This document shows, piece by piece, positions 7,794 through 15,981 of a stretch of DNA of 64,000 nucleotides. Source of the stretch: Egibacteraceae bacterium. GTDB taxonomy: Bacteria > Actinomycetota > Nitriliruptoria > Euzebyales > Egibacteraceae. Both the position numbers and the translations under genes were made by a program. The notes below the pieces were generated by a model that had not been told where the DNA came from, made no database searches, and saw only the letters and a list, made by a program, of their open reading frames with translations. Numbering within the stretch: position 1 is the first letter of the stretch; every line of letters begins with the position of its first letter. Location of the stretch: positions 175,623-239,622 of the forward strand of contig JAUJNX010000006.1 of the NCBI GenBank assembly GCA_030447925.1, written 5' to 3'.

Positions 7794-9086
7794 GTGCGGG
7801 TCGCTCGACTGGTCCCTGCGGCGGTGCTGACGCTGCTCTTGGTGCTCCTGGCCTTGCCGGGCGTCGCCGTCGCCCAGGAGGGGGGCGGCGAGGCCGTCCG
7901 CGGCACCCTCACCCAGCCGCCGGAGGAGGAGGGCGGCGAGCCCACCCCGGTGGAGGGCGTGGACATCGTCGTCGCCACGCAGGCGGGTGAAGAGGTCGGC
8001 ACCGCGACCACCGACGCTGAGGGCGCCTACGAGCTGGAGCTGCCGGGACCGGGTGACTACAGCGCGACCATCGTGGTGGACACCCTCCCCGAGGGCGTCG
8101 GGCTGCGCAACCCCGAGGCGGAGACCCTGGAGTTCACGATCCGGCCCGGCCAGTCCCGGCCGCTGCTGTTTCCCCTCGGCGAGGGTGGTGCCGGCGCCTC
8201 GGGGCGGCTGGGCTTCGTGCTGCAGCTCCTCGTCGAAGGCCTCAAGTTCGGTCTCATCATCGCCATGACCGGCATCGGGCTGTCCCTGATCTACGGCACG
8301 ACGAGCCTCACCAACTTCGCCCACGGCGAGCTGGTCACCTTCGGCGCCATCGCCACCTGGTACCTCAACGTCAGCGCCGGCATCGAGCTCATCCCCGCCG
8401 CGCTGATGGGCATCGTCATCGGTGCGGCCGGCGCGGGGGCGCTCGACCTCGGGCTGTGGCGCCCGCTGCGCAAGCGCCGCACCGGCCTCATCGCCATGCT
8501 CGTGATCTCGATCGGCCTGTCGCTGCTGCTGCGCTACGTGTTCCTGTTCTTCTTCGGCGGCCGCACCGCCCCCTACGCCGACTACGTCCTCCAGGAACCC
8601 ATCTCGGTCGGTCCCGTCACGCTGTCGCCGAAGGACTTCGTGACCGTGACCCTGTCGGTCGCGGTGCTCATCGGCGTCGGCCTGATCCTCCAGCGCACCC
8701 GCATCGGCAAGGCGATGCGCGCGGTCGCCGACAACAAGGACCTCGCGGAGTCGTCGGGGATCGACACCGAGCGGGTCGTGCTGTTCGTGTGGATCCTCGG
8801 CGGGGGCCTCGCCGCGCTCGGGGGCGTCCTGCTCGGGCTCGATCAGCAGGTCGGCTGGCAGATGGGTTTCCAGCTCCTGCTCTACATGTTCGCGGGTGTG
8901 ACCCTCGGGGGCATCGGCACGGCCTACGGCGCGCTGTTCGGCAGCCTGGTCATCGGCGTCGTCGCGTTCCTCTCCGTGCTGTTCGTCCCCAACGACCTGC
9001 GCATCGTCATCGCGCTGCTGGCGCTGATCCTCACCCTGCTGTTCCGGCCGCAGGGGATCCTCGGCTCCGCCGAGCGCATCGGCTGA
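7794..9086 (+). CDS. livH: Branched-chain amino acid ABC transporter permease LivH with extra exported N-terminal domain
   Basis: 430 aa from GTG at 7794 (GGGAGG nine bases upstream; an earlier in-frame ATG at 7743 lies in the structured leader and was rejected). Residues 1-27 look like a Sec signal peptide ending AVAQ. Residues 33-125 look like a small carboxypeptidase-regulatory-like beta-sandwich (VEGVDIVVATQAGEEVGTAT, then GAYELELPGPGDY). From about residue 136 it is a normal LivH: GIGLSLIYGTTSLTNFAHGE, several membrane helices, the EAA-type loop near RTRIGKAMRAVADNKDLAES and the C-terminal LFRPQGILGS. The extra domain should lie outside the membrane, perhaps contacting LivK. Confidence 0.9.
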   Translation: MRVARLVPAAVLTLLLVLLALPGVAVAQEGGGEAVRGTLTQPPEEEGGEPTPVEGVDIVVATQAGEEVGTATTDAEGAYELELPGPGDYSATIVVDTLPEGVGLRNPEAETLEFTIRPGQSRPLLFPLGEGGAGASGRLGFVLQLLVEGLKFGLIIAMTGIGLSLIYGTTSLTNFAHGELVTFGAIATWYLNVSAGIELIPAALMGIVIGAAGAGALDLGLWRPLRKRRTGLIAMLVISIGLSLLLRYVFLFFFGGRTAPYADYVLQEPISVGPVTLSPKDFVTVTLSVAVLIGVGLILQRTRIGKAMRAVADNKDLAESSGIDTERVVLFVWILGGGLAALGGVLLGLDQQVGWQMGFQLLLYMFAGVTLGGIGTAYGALFGSLVIGVVAFLSVLFVPNDLRIVIALLALILTLLFRPQGILGSAERIG

Positions 9087-9123
9087 TGAGCGAGAACCAG
9101 AAATGATGAGCCGGAACCAGGAA
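9084..9123 (+). repeat. 20-bp imperfect tandem duplication between livH and livM
   Basis: TGATGAGCGAGAACCAGAAA (9084-9103) is followed directly by TGATGAGCCGGAACCAGGAA (9104-9123), 17 of 20 identical. The first copy begins with the livH stop codon. The second copy leads into the livM ribosome site (AGGAAGGAGG). It looks like a small local duplication that lengthened the spacer. Confidence 0.6.
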
Positions 9124-9134
9124 GGAGGCGGGGC

Positions 9135-10127
9135 ATGGACTGGGAAGTCATCCTGACCAACGCGATCAGGGCCGCGGTGGGCCGCGAGGCGCTGGTGTTC
9201 GCGTTGCTGGCCATCGGGCTCAACCTGCACTTCGGCTACACGGGCCTGCTGAACTTCGGACAGGCCGGGTTCATGCTCCTCGGCGCCTACGGAGTGGCGA
9301 CGATCGTCGCGACCTTCGGGGGTTCGCTGTGGCTGGGGCTGTTCCTCAGCATCCTGCTGGCGGTGGTGTTCGCGTTGTTCCTGGGCATCCCGACCCTGCG
9401 CCTGCGCGCCGACTACCTCGCGATCGTCACCATCGCCGCGGCGGAGATCCTGCGCTTCATCGCCCGGTCGCCGTCGATGAGCGGCATCACGCGCGGCAGC
9501 TTCGGCCTGCAGGCGTTCGCCGACGAGTTCTACGCGATCAATCCCCTGCCGGCGGGCAGCTACGGGATCGGCAGGGTGTCGTTCGGCGCGAACGACGCCT
9601 GGCTGCTGCTGGTCGGCTGGGGCGTGGTGGCGGCCGCCTTCGTCGTCACCAGCCTGCTGGTCCGCAGCCCATGGGGCCGGGTCATCAAGTCGATCCGCGA
9701 GGACGAGGACGCGGCGCGCAGCCTCGGCAAGAACGTCTACGCCTACAAGATGCAGAGCCTCGTGCTCGGCGGCGTCATCGGCGCACTCGGTGGCTGGCTC
9801 AACGCGGTCAGCATCCAATCGGTGCAGCCCGACAGCTTCTCGACGCCGATCACGTTCTTCGCCTACGTCGCGCTCATCGCCGGCGGCACGGCAACGCTGC
9901 TGGGCCCGATCGCCGGGTCGATGATCTTCTGGGCAATCCTGTCGCTGACCGAGGGGATCTTGCGCGGCGCCATCGGCGCGGGCTTCATCCCCACCACGAT
10001 CATGGACGGCAACCAGGTCGGCCAGGTCCGCTTCATGCTCGTCGGCCTCAGCCTCATGCTGCTCATGATCTTCCGGCCACAGGGCGTGTTCGGCGACAAG
10101 AGGGAGCTGCTGCTCGATGCCCGCTGA
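9135..10127 (+). CDS. livM: Branched-chain amino acid ABC transporter permease LivM
   Basis: 330 aa, ATG preceded by GGAAGGAGG. Multi-pass membrane protein with the LivM hallmarks: LNLHFGYTGLLNFGQAGFM near residue 30, GIPTLRLRADYLAIVTIAAA, the cytoplasmic coupling loop RSPWGRVIKSIREDEDAARS and the C-terminal MIFRPQGVFG. It pairs with LivH to form the heteromeric channel. The last 11 bases overlap the livG start. Confidence 0.93.
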   Translation: MDWEVILTNAIRAAVGREALVFALLAIGLNLHFGYTGLLNFGQAGFMLLGAYGVATIVATFGGSLWLGLFLSILLAVVFALFLGIPTLRLRADYLAIVTIAAAEILRFIARSPSMSGITRGSFGLQAFADEFYAINPLPAGSYGIGRVSFGANDAWLLLVGWGVVAAAFVVTSLLVRSPWGRVIKSIREDEDAARSLGKNVYAYKMQSLVLGGVIGALGGWLNAVSIQSVQPDSFSTPITFFAYVALIAGGTATLLGPIAGSMIFWAILSLTEGILRGAIGAGFIPTTIMDGNQVGQVRFMLVGLSLMLLMIFRPQGVFGDKRELLLDAR

Positions 10128-11010
10128 TCCCAAGGCCGCACTCGACCGGGTCCCGCCGGAGCCCGGAGCCCGCAAGCCCGATCCGCTGCTCGTCGCCGAC
10201 GGCGTCCAGCGGGCGTTCGGCGGGCTGAACGCCGTCGACGTCGGCCATCTCGAGGTCCAGCGCGGGGCCATCACCGCACTCATCGGCCCCAACGGTGCCG
10301 GTAAGACCACCTTCTTCAACCTGCTCACCGGCTTCGACACGCCCAACGCGGGACAGTGGACGTTCGACGGCCGGTCGCTCGGCGGGGTGTCGGCCTACAA
10401 GGTCGCGCGGCTCGGGATGGTACGCACGTTCCAGCTCACCAAGGCGCTCTCACGCCTGACCGTGATCGAGAACATGAAGCTGGGGGCGACCGGGCAGTCC
10501 GGCGAACACTTCTTCACCGCACTGCTCCCCGGCGTCTGGCGCAGGCAGGAGCGTGAGATCGAGAAGCGCGCCGAGGAACTGCTCGAACGCTTCAAGCTCG
10601 CCCACATGCGCGACGAGTTCGCCGGGACGCTGTCCGGCGGCCAGCGCAAGCTGCTCGAGATGGCCCGCGCCCTCATGGCCCGGCCGCGCATGGTCATGCT
10701 CGACGAGCCCATGGCCGGGGTGAACCCGGCGCTCAAGCAGTCGCTGCTCGACCACATCCGCGACATCCGCAGCGACGGCACGACCGTGCTGTTCGTCGAG
10801 CACGACATGGACATGGTCCGTGACGTCAGCGACTGGGTCGTGGTCATGGCGGCGGGCGAGGTCATCGCCGAAGGACCGCCGGAATCGCTGTCGAGCAACC
10901 GCACGGTGGTCGACGCCTACCTCGGCGCGCACCACGACGCCGCACTCACGCTCGAGGACGAGGAGCGCCGGCTCGAGACCACCGAGGATGCGGAGGGCAG
11001 TGCACGATGA
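10117..11010 (+). CDS. livG: Branched-chain amino acid ABC transporter ATP-binding protein LivG
   Basis: 297 aa. Walker A GPNGAGKTTFFN near residue 58, Q-loop in TFQLTKALSRLT, signature LSGGQRKLLEMARALM, Walker B RMVMLDEPMAGVNP, H-loop VEHDMDMV. A LivG-specific C-terminal extension (residues 250-297) is Glu/Asp-rich. ATG lies within the livM 3' end. The stop overlaps livF (ATGA). Confidence 0.93.
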   Translation: MPADPKAALDRVPPEPGARKPDPLLVADGVQRAFGGLNAVDVGHLEVQRGAITALIGPNGAGKTTFFNLLTGFDTPNAGQWTFDGRSLGGVSAYKVARLGMVRTFQLTKALSRLTVIENMKLGATGQSGEHFFTALLPGVWRRQEREIEKRAEELLERFKLAHMRDEFAGTLSGGQRKLLEMARALMARPRMVMLDEPMAGVNPALKQSLLDHIRDIRSDGTTVLFVEHDMDMVRDVSDWVVVMAAGEVIAEGPPESLSSNRTVVDAYLGAHHDAALTLEDEERRLETTEDAEGSAR

Positions 11011-11756
11011 ATCAGGACACCCGCGGCCCCACCGCGCCGCTGCTCGTCGCGGAGGACATCGTCGCCGGCTACGTGCCGGGGGTGAACATCCTCAACGGCT
11101 GCACGCTCACGCTCGGCGACGGCGAGCTCGTGGGCATCATCGGGCCCAACGGTGCCGGCAAGTCGACCCTGCTGAAGTCGCTGTTCGGCCTGGTCAGCAT
11201 CGGCTCCGGCAGCGTGCGGCTGCGCGGTGAGGACATCACCGGCCAGCAGGCCCACACGCTGGTCGGCAAGGGGATCGGCTACGTGCCGCAGAACAACAAC
11301 GTCTTCCCGCGGCTCACCATCGAGGAGAACCTCGAGATGGGCCTGTACCTGCGGCCCAAGGCGTTCAACGACCGTTTCAAGGTCGTCGGCGACCTGTTCC
11401 CGCTGTTGGCCAACCGGCGCAAGCAGCGCGCGGGGTCGCTGTCGGGCGGCGAGCGCCAGATGGTCGCGATGGGGCGCGCGCTCATGATGGACCCGGCGGT
11501 GCTGCTGCTGGACGAGCCCTCGGCCGGCCTGTCGCCCGCGCTGCAGGACGAGGTCTTCGTCCGCTGCCGACGGATCAACCAGGCCGGCGTATCGATCGTC
11601 ATGGTCGAGCAGAACGCCCGCCGGTGCCTGCAGATCTGCGACCGCGGCTACGTGCTGGACCAGGGGCGCAACGCCTACACCGACACGGGGAAGTCGCTGC
11701 TCAACGACCCGAAGGTCATCGAGCTCTACCTCGGGACCCTCGCGCGGGTCACCTGA
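11007..11756 (+). CDS. livF: Branched-chain amino acid ABC transporter ATP-binding protein LivF
   Basis: 249 aa, coupled to livG by ATGA. Walker A GPNGAGKSTLLK, signature LSGGERQMVAMGRALM, Walker B AVLLLDEPSAGLSP, H-loop area VMVEQNARRCL (the switch His position is Gln-Asn, usual for LivF). Last gene of the livHMGF operon; a strong hairpin follows at 11782. Confidence 0.93.
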   Translation: MNQDTRGPTAPLLVAEDIVAGYVPGVNILNGCTLTLGDGELVGIIGPNGAGKSTLLKSLFGLVSIGSGSVRLRGEDITGQQAHTLVGKGIGYVPQNNNVFPRLTIEENLEMGLYLRPKAFNDRFKVVGDLFPLLANRRKQRAGSLSGGERQMVAMGRALMMDPAVLLLDEPSAGLSPALQDEVFVRCRRINQAGVSIVMVEQNARRCLQICDRGYVLDQGRNAYTDTGKSLLNDPKVIELYLGTLARVT

Positions 11757-11781
11757 GCGGCCGCGGTGGAGCGGACGTGAA

Positions 11782-11811
11782 GAGGGGCCCGGCCAGCCGG
11801 CCGGGCCCCTC
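11782..11811. terminator. Bidirectional terminator between livF and livK
   Basis: Perfect 13-bp stem 11782-11794 / 11799-11811 (GAGGGGCCCGGCC) with a 4-base AGCC loop, between two convergent genes. No clear U-run on either strand; in high-GC actinobacteria I-shaped hairpins of this kind commonly serve. Confidence 0.75.
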
Positions 11812-11822
11812 CGCATGACGGG

Positions 11823-13151
11823 CTACAGCTCAGCCAGGCGGAACTCGGTGAGGCTGTCGTCGATGCGGTTGTCCTCGCCGAAGGTCAGCACGCCGAAGCT
11901 GGCCTCGGTCGGGTCGCCGACGTCGTCCATCTCGATCGGGCCGGACAGCCCGTTGTAGTCGATGTCCTCACCGGCGTCGATCAGCTCCTTGCAGCTGGCG
12001 AAGTCGGTGCACTCCTCCCCCTCGCGCGTCACGCCGGGGATCTCCTGGGCCAGCGCCTCACCGGCGTCGGACCCGGCGATCTCCGCGGCCAGCGCGATGA
12101 TGTTCACCGCGTCGTAGGACTCCGCGGCGTAGTTGAAGTCCTGCAGGTTGGGGTCGATCGCCAGCAGCCGCTCCTCGAAATCGGCCGTGTCCACCAGCGG
12201 CAGGGTGCCCTTGAACCCCGCCAGCGCACCCGGCTCGGTGAACTGGTCGCCCAGGGCGTTGCCGGTGTTCCCGTCGGTGCCGTACAGCGGCAGGGTCGAC
12301 GGACCCTGTCCCGCGTTGATGAACGACTGGATGATCCGGCCCGACTCATCGAAGCCGATCACCGCGACGCAGTCGGGGGTGCGGGACAGCATGTCCTGCA
12401 CCTCGGCGTCGTAGTTCGACGCGTTGGGGTCGTAGATGATCGGCTCGCCGGCGATCGTCGCCCCCGATGCCTCCAGCGACTCGGTCAGGAAGCCCGCCAG
12501 GCCCTCGCCGTACGGGTCCTGCAGCGCCATCACGCCGACGTTGGCGCAGCCGTCCTCGACCATCACCTCGGCCAGGATCTGGCCCTGCAGCACGTCGGAG
12601 GGAGCGGTGCGGAAGTACAGGCCGTTGTCGTCGTAGTCGGTGAAGTCCGGCGCGGTGTTGGCCGGCGAGAAATGCACCACGCCGGCGCTGGTGATCGCAT
12701 CGATCACGGTCAGCGAGACGCCCGACGATGCCGCCCCGACGATCGCGTCGACGTCCGCGCCCAGCAGGCGCTGCACCGACTGCGACGCGATGTCGGTCGA
12801 CGTGTCGCCGGAGTCGCTGTCGATGACGACGACGTCCTGGCCGAGCACGCCTCCGGCCTCGTTGATCTCCTCGGCGGCGAGGTCCACGCCCGCGAACTCC
12901 GGCGGTCCGAGGAACGCGAGCGACCCCGTCTGCGGGAGCAGGGTGCCGACGGTCAGGGTGCCGTCGCCCTCGGCGACCGGCGCCTCGGCCTCGGACTCCG
13001 ACTCGCTGGAGGGCGCCTCGGACTCGCTGGCCGGGGCCTCGGTCTCGGTCTCGGTCTCGGCGGCCTCGTCGCCGCCGCCGCCGCCGCAGGCGGCGGCCAG
13101 CAGTGCCACGATCGCCAGCAGGCTGAATTGCCTGATCCACTTCAATCGCAT
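11823..13151 (-). CDS. livK: Branched-chain amino acid ABC transporter substrate-binding lipoprotein LivK
   Basis: 442 aa from ATG at 13151 with AGGAG seven bases ahead; a longer frame to 13211 lacks a site. Lipoprotein signal with Cys22 in LLAAAC, then a Gly-run and a 40-residue Glu/Ser/Thr/Ala linker before the periplasmic-binding-protein type I fold (GTLLPQTGSLAFLGPPEF, AAEEINEAGGVLGQDV, SGVSLTVIDAI). It delivers the ligand to LivHMGF. It is transcribed against the operon and toward its terminator, from a promoter that shares a motif with livH. The exact ligand (amino acid, amide or urea) is not determined. Confidence 0.92.
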   Translation of the reverse strand: MRLKWIRQFSLLAIVALLAAACGGGGGDEAAETETETEAPASESEAPSSESESEAEAPVAEGDGTLTVGTLLPQTGSLAFLGPPEFAGVDLAAEEINEAGGVLGQDVVVIDSDSGDTSTDIASQSVQRLLGADVDAIVGAASSGVSLTVIDAITSAGVVHFSPANTAPDFTDYDDNGLYFRTAPSDVLQGQILAEVMVEDGCANVGVMALQDPYGEGLAGFLTESLEASGATIAGEPIIYDPNASNYDAEVQDMLSRTPDCVAVIGFDESGRIIQSFINAGQGPSTLPLYGTDGNTGNALGDQFTEPGALAGFKGTLPLVDTADFEERLLAIDPNLQDFNYAAESYDAVNIIALAAEIAGSDAGEALAQEIPGVTREGEECTDFASCKELIDAGEDIDYNGLSGPIEMDDVGDPTEASFGVLTFGEDNRIDDSLTEFRLAEL

Positions 13152-13209
13152 CGAAGAACTCCTGTTGGTCCGTACGAGCACGCTTGGCGCAGCACCCGCC
13201 GTGCCGGGC

Positions 13210-13218
13210 ATCGTAACC
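13210..13218 (-). promoter_or_regulatory. livK promoter element GGTTACGAT
   Basis: On the minus strand this reads GGTTACGAT, with TACGAT as a -10-like hexamer, about 60 bases before the livK ATG. The preceding bases TACCGCGGTC parallel TAACCGCCGCTC ahead of GGTTACCAT in the livH promoter. The similarity over about 20 bases suggests shared control. Confidence 0.4.
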
Positions 13219-13275
13219 GACCGCGGTAGTAGGAGTGGGCAGGAACGTGTTCCGGGACGGCTACGATCGCGCGAT

Positions 13276-15951
13276 ATGGCCGACCGACCCGTGCTCGCGT
13301 TGCTGGACGGGCACAGCCTCGCCTTCCGCGCCTTCTACGCGCTCCCGCCCGACATGCGCACGACGACCGGCCAGGTCACCAATGCGGTGTACGGCTTCTC
13401 CACGATGCTCATCAAGCTGCTGGGGGAGCACCACCCCGACGGCATCGCGGTGTTGTTCGACCAGGGCCGGCCTGCGGAGCGCATGGCGCTGCTGCCCACC
13501 TACAAGGGCAACCGGACCGAGGCGCCCGACGACTTCCGCTCGCAGATGCCGCTGATCCTGGAGGTCGTCGACACCCTGACGATCCCGCGCATCGCGCTGC
13601 CGTCGACCGAGGCCGACGACCTCATCGCCACCTACACCACCCTGGCGATCGGGCAGGGCTGGGACGTGCTGATCGTCACCGGCGACCGCGACGCCTTCCA
13701 GCTGGTCGGGCCGCACGTGCGCGTGCTGTACACCCGCCGCGGGATCAGCGACACGGTGATCATGGACGAGGCCGCGGTCCAGGAGAAGTACGGGGTCGAG
13801 CCCGCCCGCTACCCCATGCTCGCGGCGCTGCGCGGCGACCCCAGCGACAACATCCCCGGCGTGCCCGGGGTGGGGGACAAGACCGCCGCGAAGCTGCTCC
13901 AGGACCACGGCGACCTCGAGGGCATCTTCGCCAACCTCGAGCGCATCAAGGGCAAGAAGCTGCCCCAGACCCTGGCCGAGCACGCCGACTCGGTGCGCGC
14001 CGGGCACCAGGTGGCGATCCTGCACCGCGACCTGGACGTGCCGCTGCCCATCGAGGCGCTGCACATGGGCTCGGTCGACCAGGAGGCGGTGCGCCGGCTG
14101 TTCGCCACCCTGGAGTTCCGGTCGCTGTGGGACCGGCTGCGCGAGGCCGTGCTGGAGGAGCAGGACCAGCAGGAGGCGGGCACCTTCGCCGACCAGCCCC
14201 TGCAGCTGGGCCCCGGCGCGCTGGCCGGCTGGATCCGCGCGGTGCCGCCCGGGCAGCCGGTCGCGGTCCTGCCGTTCACCGAGTCGCGCCCCCCCGACGT
14301 GCGCGTCGTGGACGTCGCCCTGGCCACCGCCGACGCGCGCCCCGGCGCCGCGGCCCTGGGCGACCTGGCGGCGGAGGACCTCGCCGCGCTGGGCGACCTG
14401 CTCGCCGACCCGGACCGGCCCCTGCTCGTCCACGACGCCAAGCGCCTGCTGCACGCGGCCGCCTCGCGCGGGTGGGAGGTCGCGGGGGTGGCGTCGGACA
14501 CCGAGCTGGCCGCCTACCTCGTCGCCCCCGGCCAGCGCGCCTACGACCTGGAGACCCTCGCGCTGCAGTACCTGCACAAGCAGCTGCGCAGCACCGCGCC
14601 GGAGGGCGCGGAGGCGGCCCAGCTCGCGCTCGCCGTCGACGACGACTGGCGCGAGCGCGCCCTGCGCGCGCAGGCGCTGCTGGCCATCGCCGACGTGCTC
14701 GCGGCCGCGCTGGAGGAGCGCGACCAGACCCGGCTGCTGGTCGACCTGGAGCTGCCGCTCGTCCCGGTCCTGCGCGACATGGAGCAGACCGGCATCGCCA
14801 TCGACGTGCCGGTCCTGGACGAGATGAGCGACTCCCTCGGCGACCGCATCCGGTCGCTGCGCGAGGAGATCTACACCGCCGCCGGGGACGAGTTCAACCT
14901 CGACTCGCCCAAGCAGCTCCAGGCGGTGCTGTTCGACCAGCTCGGCCTGCCCAAGACCAAGCGGCTGAAGACGGGTTACTCCACCGACGCCGCGGCGCTC
15001 ACCCAGATCGTGGACACCCACCCGATCGTCGAGCCGCTGCTGGAGTACCGCGAGCTGTCCAAGCTCAAGGGCACCTACGTCGACGCGCTGCCGCCCCTGG
15101 TGCACGCCGACGGGCGCATCCACGCGGAGTTCAACCAGACCGTCGCCGTCACCGGGCGCCTGTCCAGCCAGAACCCCAACATCCAGAACATCCCCATCCG
15201 CACCGACCTCGGGCGGGAGATCCGGCGCGCCTTCGTCCCCGGCGAGGGCTACACGTCGCTGCTCGTCGCCGACTACTCCCAGATCGAGCTGCGCGTCATG
15301 GCCCACCTCACCGGGGACGAGGGCCTGCTGTCGGCCTTCCGCTCCGGCGAGGACATCCACGCCACGACCGCCGCGCGCGTCTTCGAGATCCCGCTGGAGT
15401 CCGTCGACGGCCAGACCCGCAACCGCATCAAGTTCATGACCTACGGGCTGGCCTACGGGCTGTCGGCGTTCGGGCTCGCCCAGCAGCTGCGCATCCCCCC
15501 CGACGAGGCGCGCGACCTGCAGGACGCCTACTTCGCGCGCTTCCCGCGGGTCCGCGACTTCCTGCAGGGCGTGGTGGACCAGGCCCGCCGGGACGGCTAC
15601 ACCTCGACGCTGTTCGGCCGGCGCCGCTACCTGCCCGACCTCATGAGCGACAACCGCCAGCGCCGGGACATGGCCGAGCGCATGGCCCTGAACGCCCCCA
15701 TCCAGGGCACCGCCGCGGACATCATCAAGCGCGCGATGGTCGCGGTGCGCGCCGCCATGCGCGAGCACCGCATGGCGTCCCAGCTGCTGCTGCAGGTCCA
15801 CGACGAGCTGGTCTGCGAGACCGCCCCCGGCGAGGAGGACGCCCTGCGCGTCCTGGTCGTCGCCTGCATGGAGGGCGTCGCCGACCTGGCCGTCCCCCTG
15901 GAGGTCGACACCGCCGCCGGTCCGTCCTGGGCGGAGGCCGAGAAGCACTGA
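13276..15951 (+). CDS. polA: DNA polymerase I
   Basis: 891 aa from ATG at 13276 (upstream in-frame sequence is antisense of livK). Residues 1-290: 5' nuclease domain (LALLDGHSLAFRAFYALP, TGDRDAFQLV, GDPSDNIPGVPGVGDKTAAK). Residues about 310-480: a degenerate 3'-5' exonuclease-like domain in which I do not see the DxE metal ligands, as in other actinobacterial PolA. C-terminal polymerase: motif A LLVADYSQIELRVMAHL, motif B RIKFMTYGLAYGLSAFG, motif C LLLQVHDELVCE. A TACGAT -10-like hexamer (13262-13267) sits nine bases before ATG, so the message may be leaderless. Divergent from livK. Confidence 0.96.
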   Translation: MADRPVLALLDGHSLAFRAFYALPPDMRTTTGQVTNAVYGFSTMLIKLLGEHHPDGIAVLFDQGRPAERMALLPTYKGNRTEAPDDFRSQMPLILEVVDTLTIPRIALPSTEADDLIATYTTLAIGQGWDVLIVTGDRDAFQLVGPHVRVLYTRRGISDTVIMDEAAVQEKYGVEPARYPMLAALRGDPSDNIPGVPGVGDKTAAKLLQDHGDLEGIFANLERIKGKKLPQTLAEHADSVRAGHQVAILHRDLDVPLPIEALHMGSVDQEAVRRLFATLEFRSLWDRLREAVLEEQDQQEAGTFADQPLQLGPGALAGWIRAVPPGQPVAVLPFTESRPPDVRVVDVALATADARPGAAALGDLAAEDLAALGDLLADPDRPLLVHDAKRLLHAAASRGWEVAGVASDTELAAYLVAPGQRAYDLETLALQYLHKQLRSTAPEGAEAAQLALAVDDDWRERALRAQALLAIADVLAAALEERDQTRLLVDLELPLVPVLRDMEQTGIAIDVPVLDEMSDSLGDRIRSLREEIYTAAGDEFNLDSPKQLQAVLFDQLGLPKTKRLKTGYSTDAAALTQIVDTHPIVEPLLEYRELSKLKGTYVDALPPLVHADGRIHAEFNQTVAVTGRLSSQNPNIQNIPIRTDLGREIRRAFVPGEGYTSLLVADYSQIELRVMAHLTGDEGLLSAFRSGEDIHATTAARVFEIPLESVDGQTRNRIKFMTYGLAYGLSAFGLAQQLRIPPDEARDLQDAYFARFPRVRDFLQGVVDQARRDGYTSTLFGRRRYLPDLMSDNRQRRDMAERMALNAPIQGTAADIIKRAMVAVRAAMREHRMASQLLLQVHDELVCETAPGEEDALRVLVVACMEGVADLAVPLEVDTAAGPSWAEAEKH

Positions 15952-15958
15952 GGCCCCA

Positions 15959-15980
15959 CCCGCCCCGGCGGGGGGGCGGG
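15959..15980. terminator. Hairpin between convergent polA and glycosyltransferase
   Basis: Stem CCCGCCCC (15959-15966) with GGGGCGGG (15973-15980), six-base loop, located directly between the two stop codons. Likely serves both directions. Confidence 0.55.
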
Positions 15981-15981
15981 A

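Noticed and set aside
6366..10346. Open frame of 1326 codons on the minus strand
   Set aside because: Antisense to the tRNA, pdtaR and liv genes, with low-complexity Glu/Gln/His-rich shadow composition.
13242..13253. LexA (SOS) box GGAACGTGTTCC upstream of polA
   Set aside because: The half-sites GAAC and GTTC are separated by two bases, while the Gram-positive SOS box needs four.
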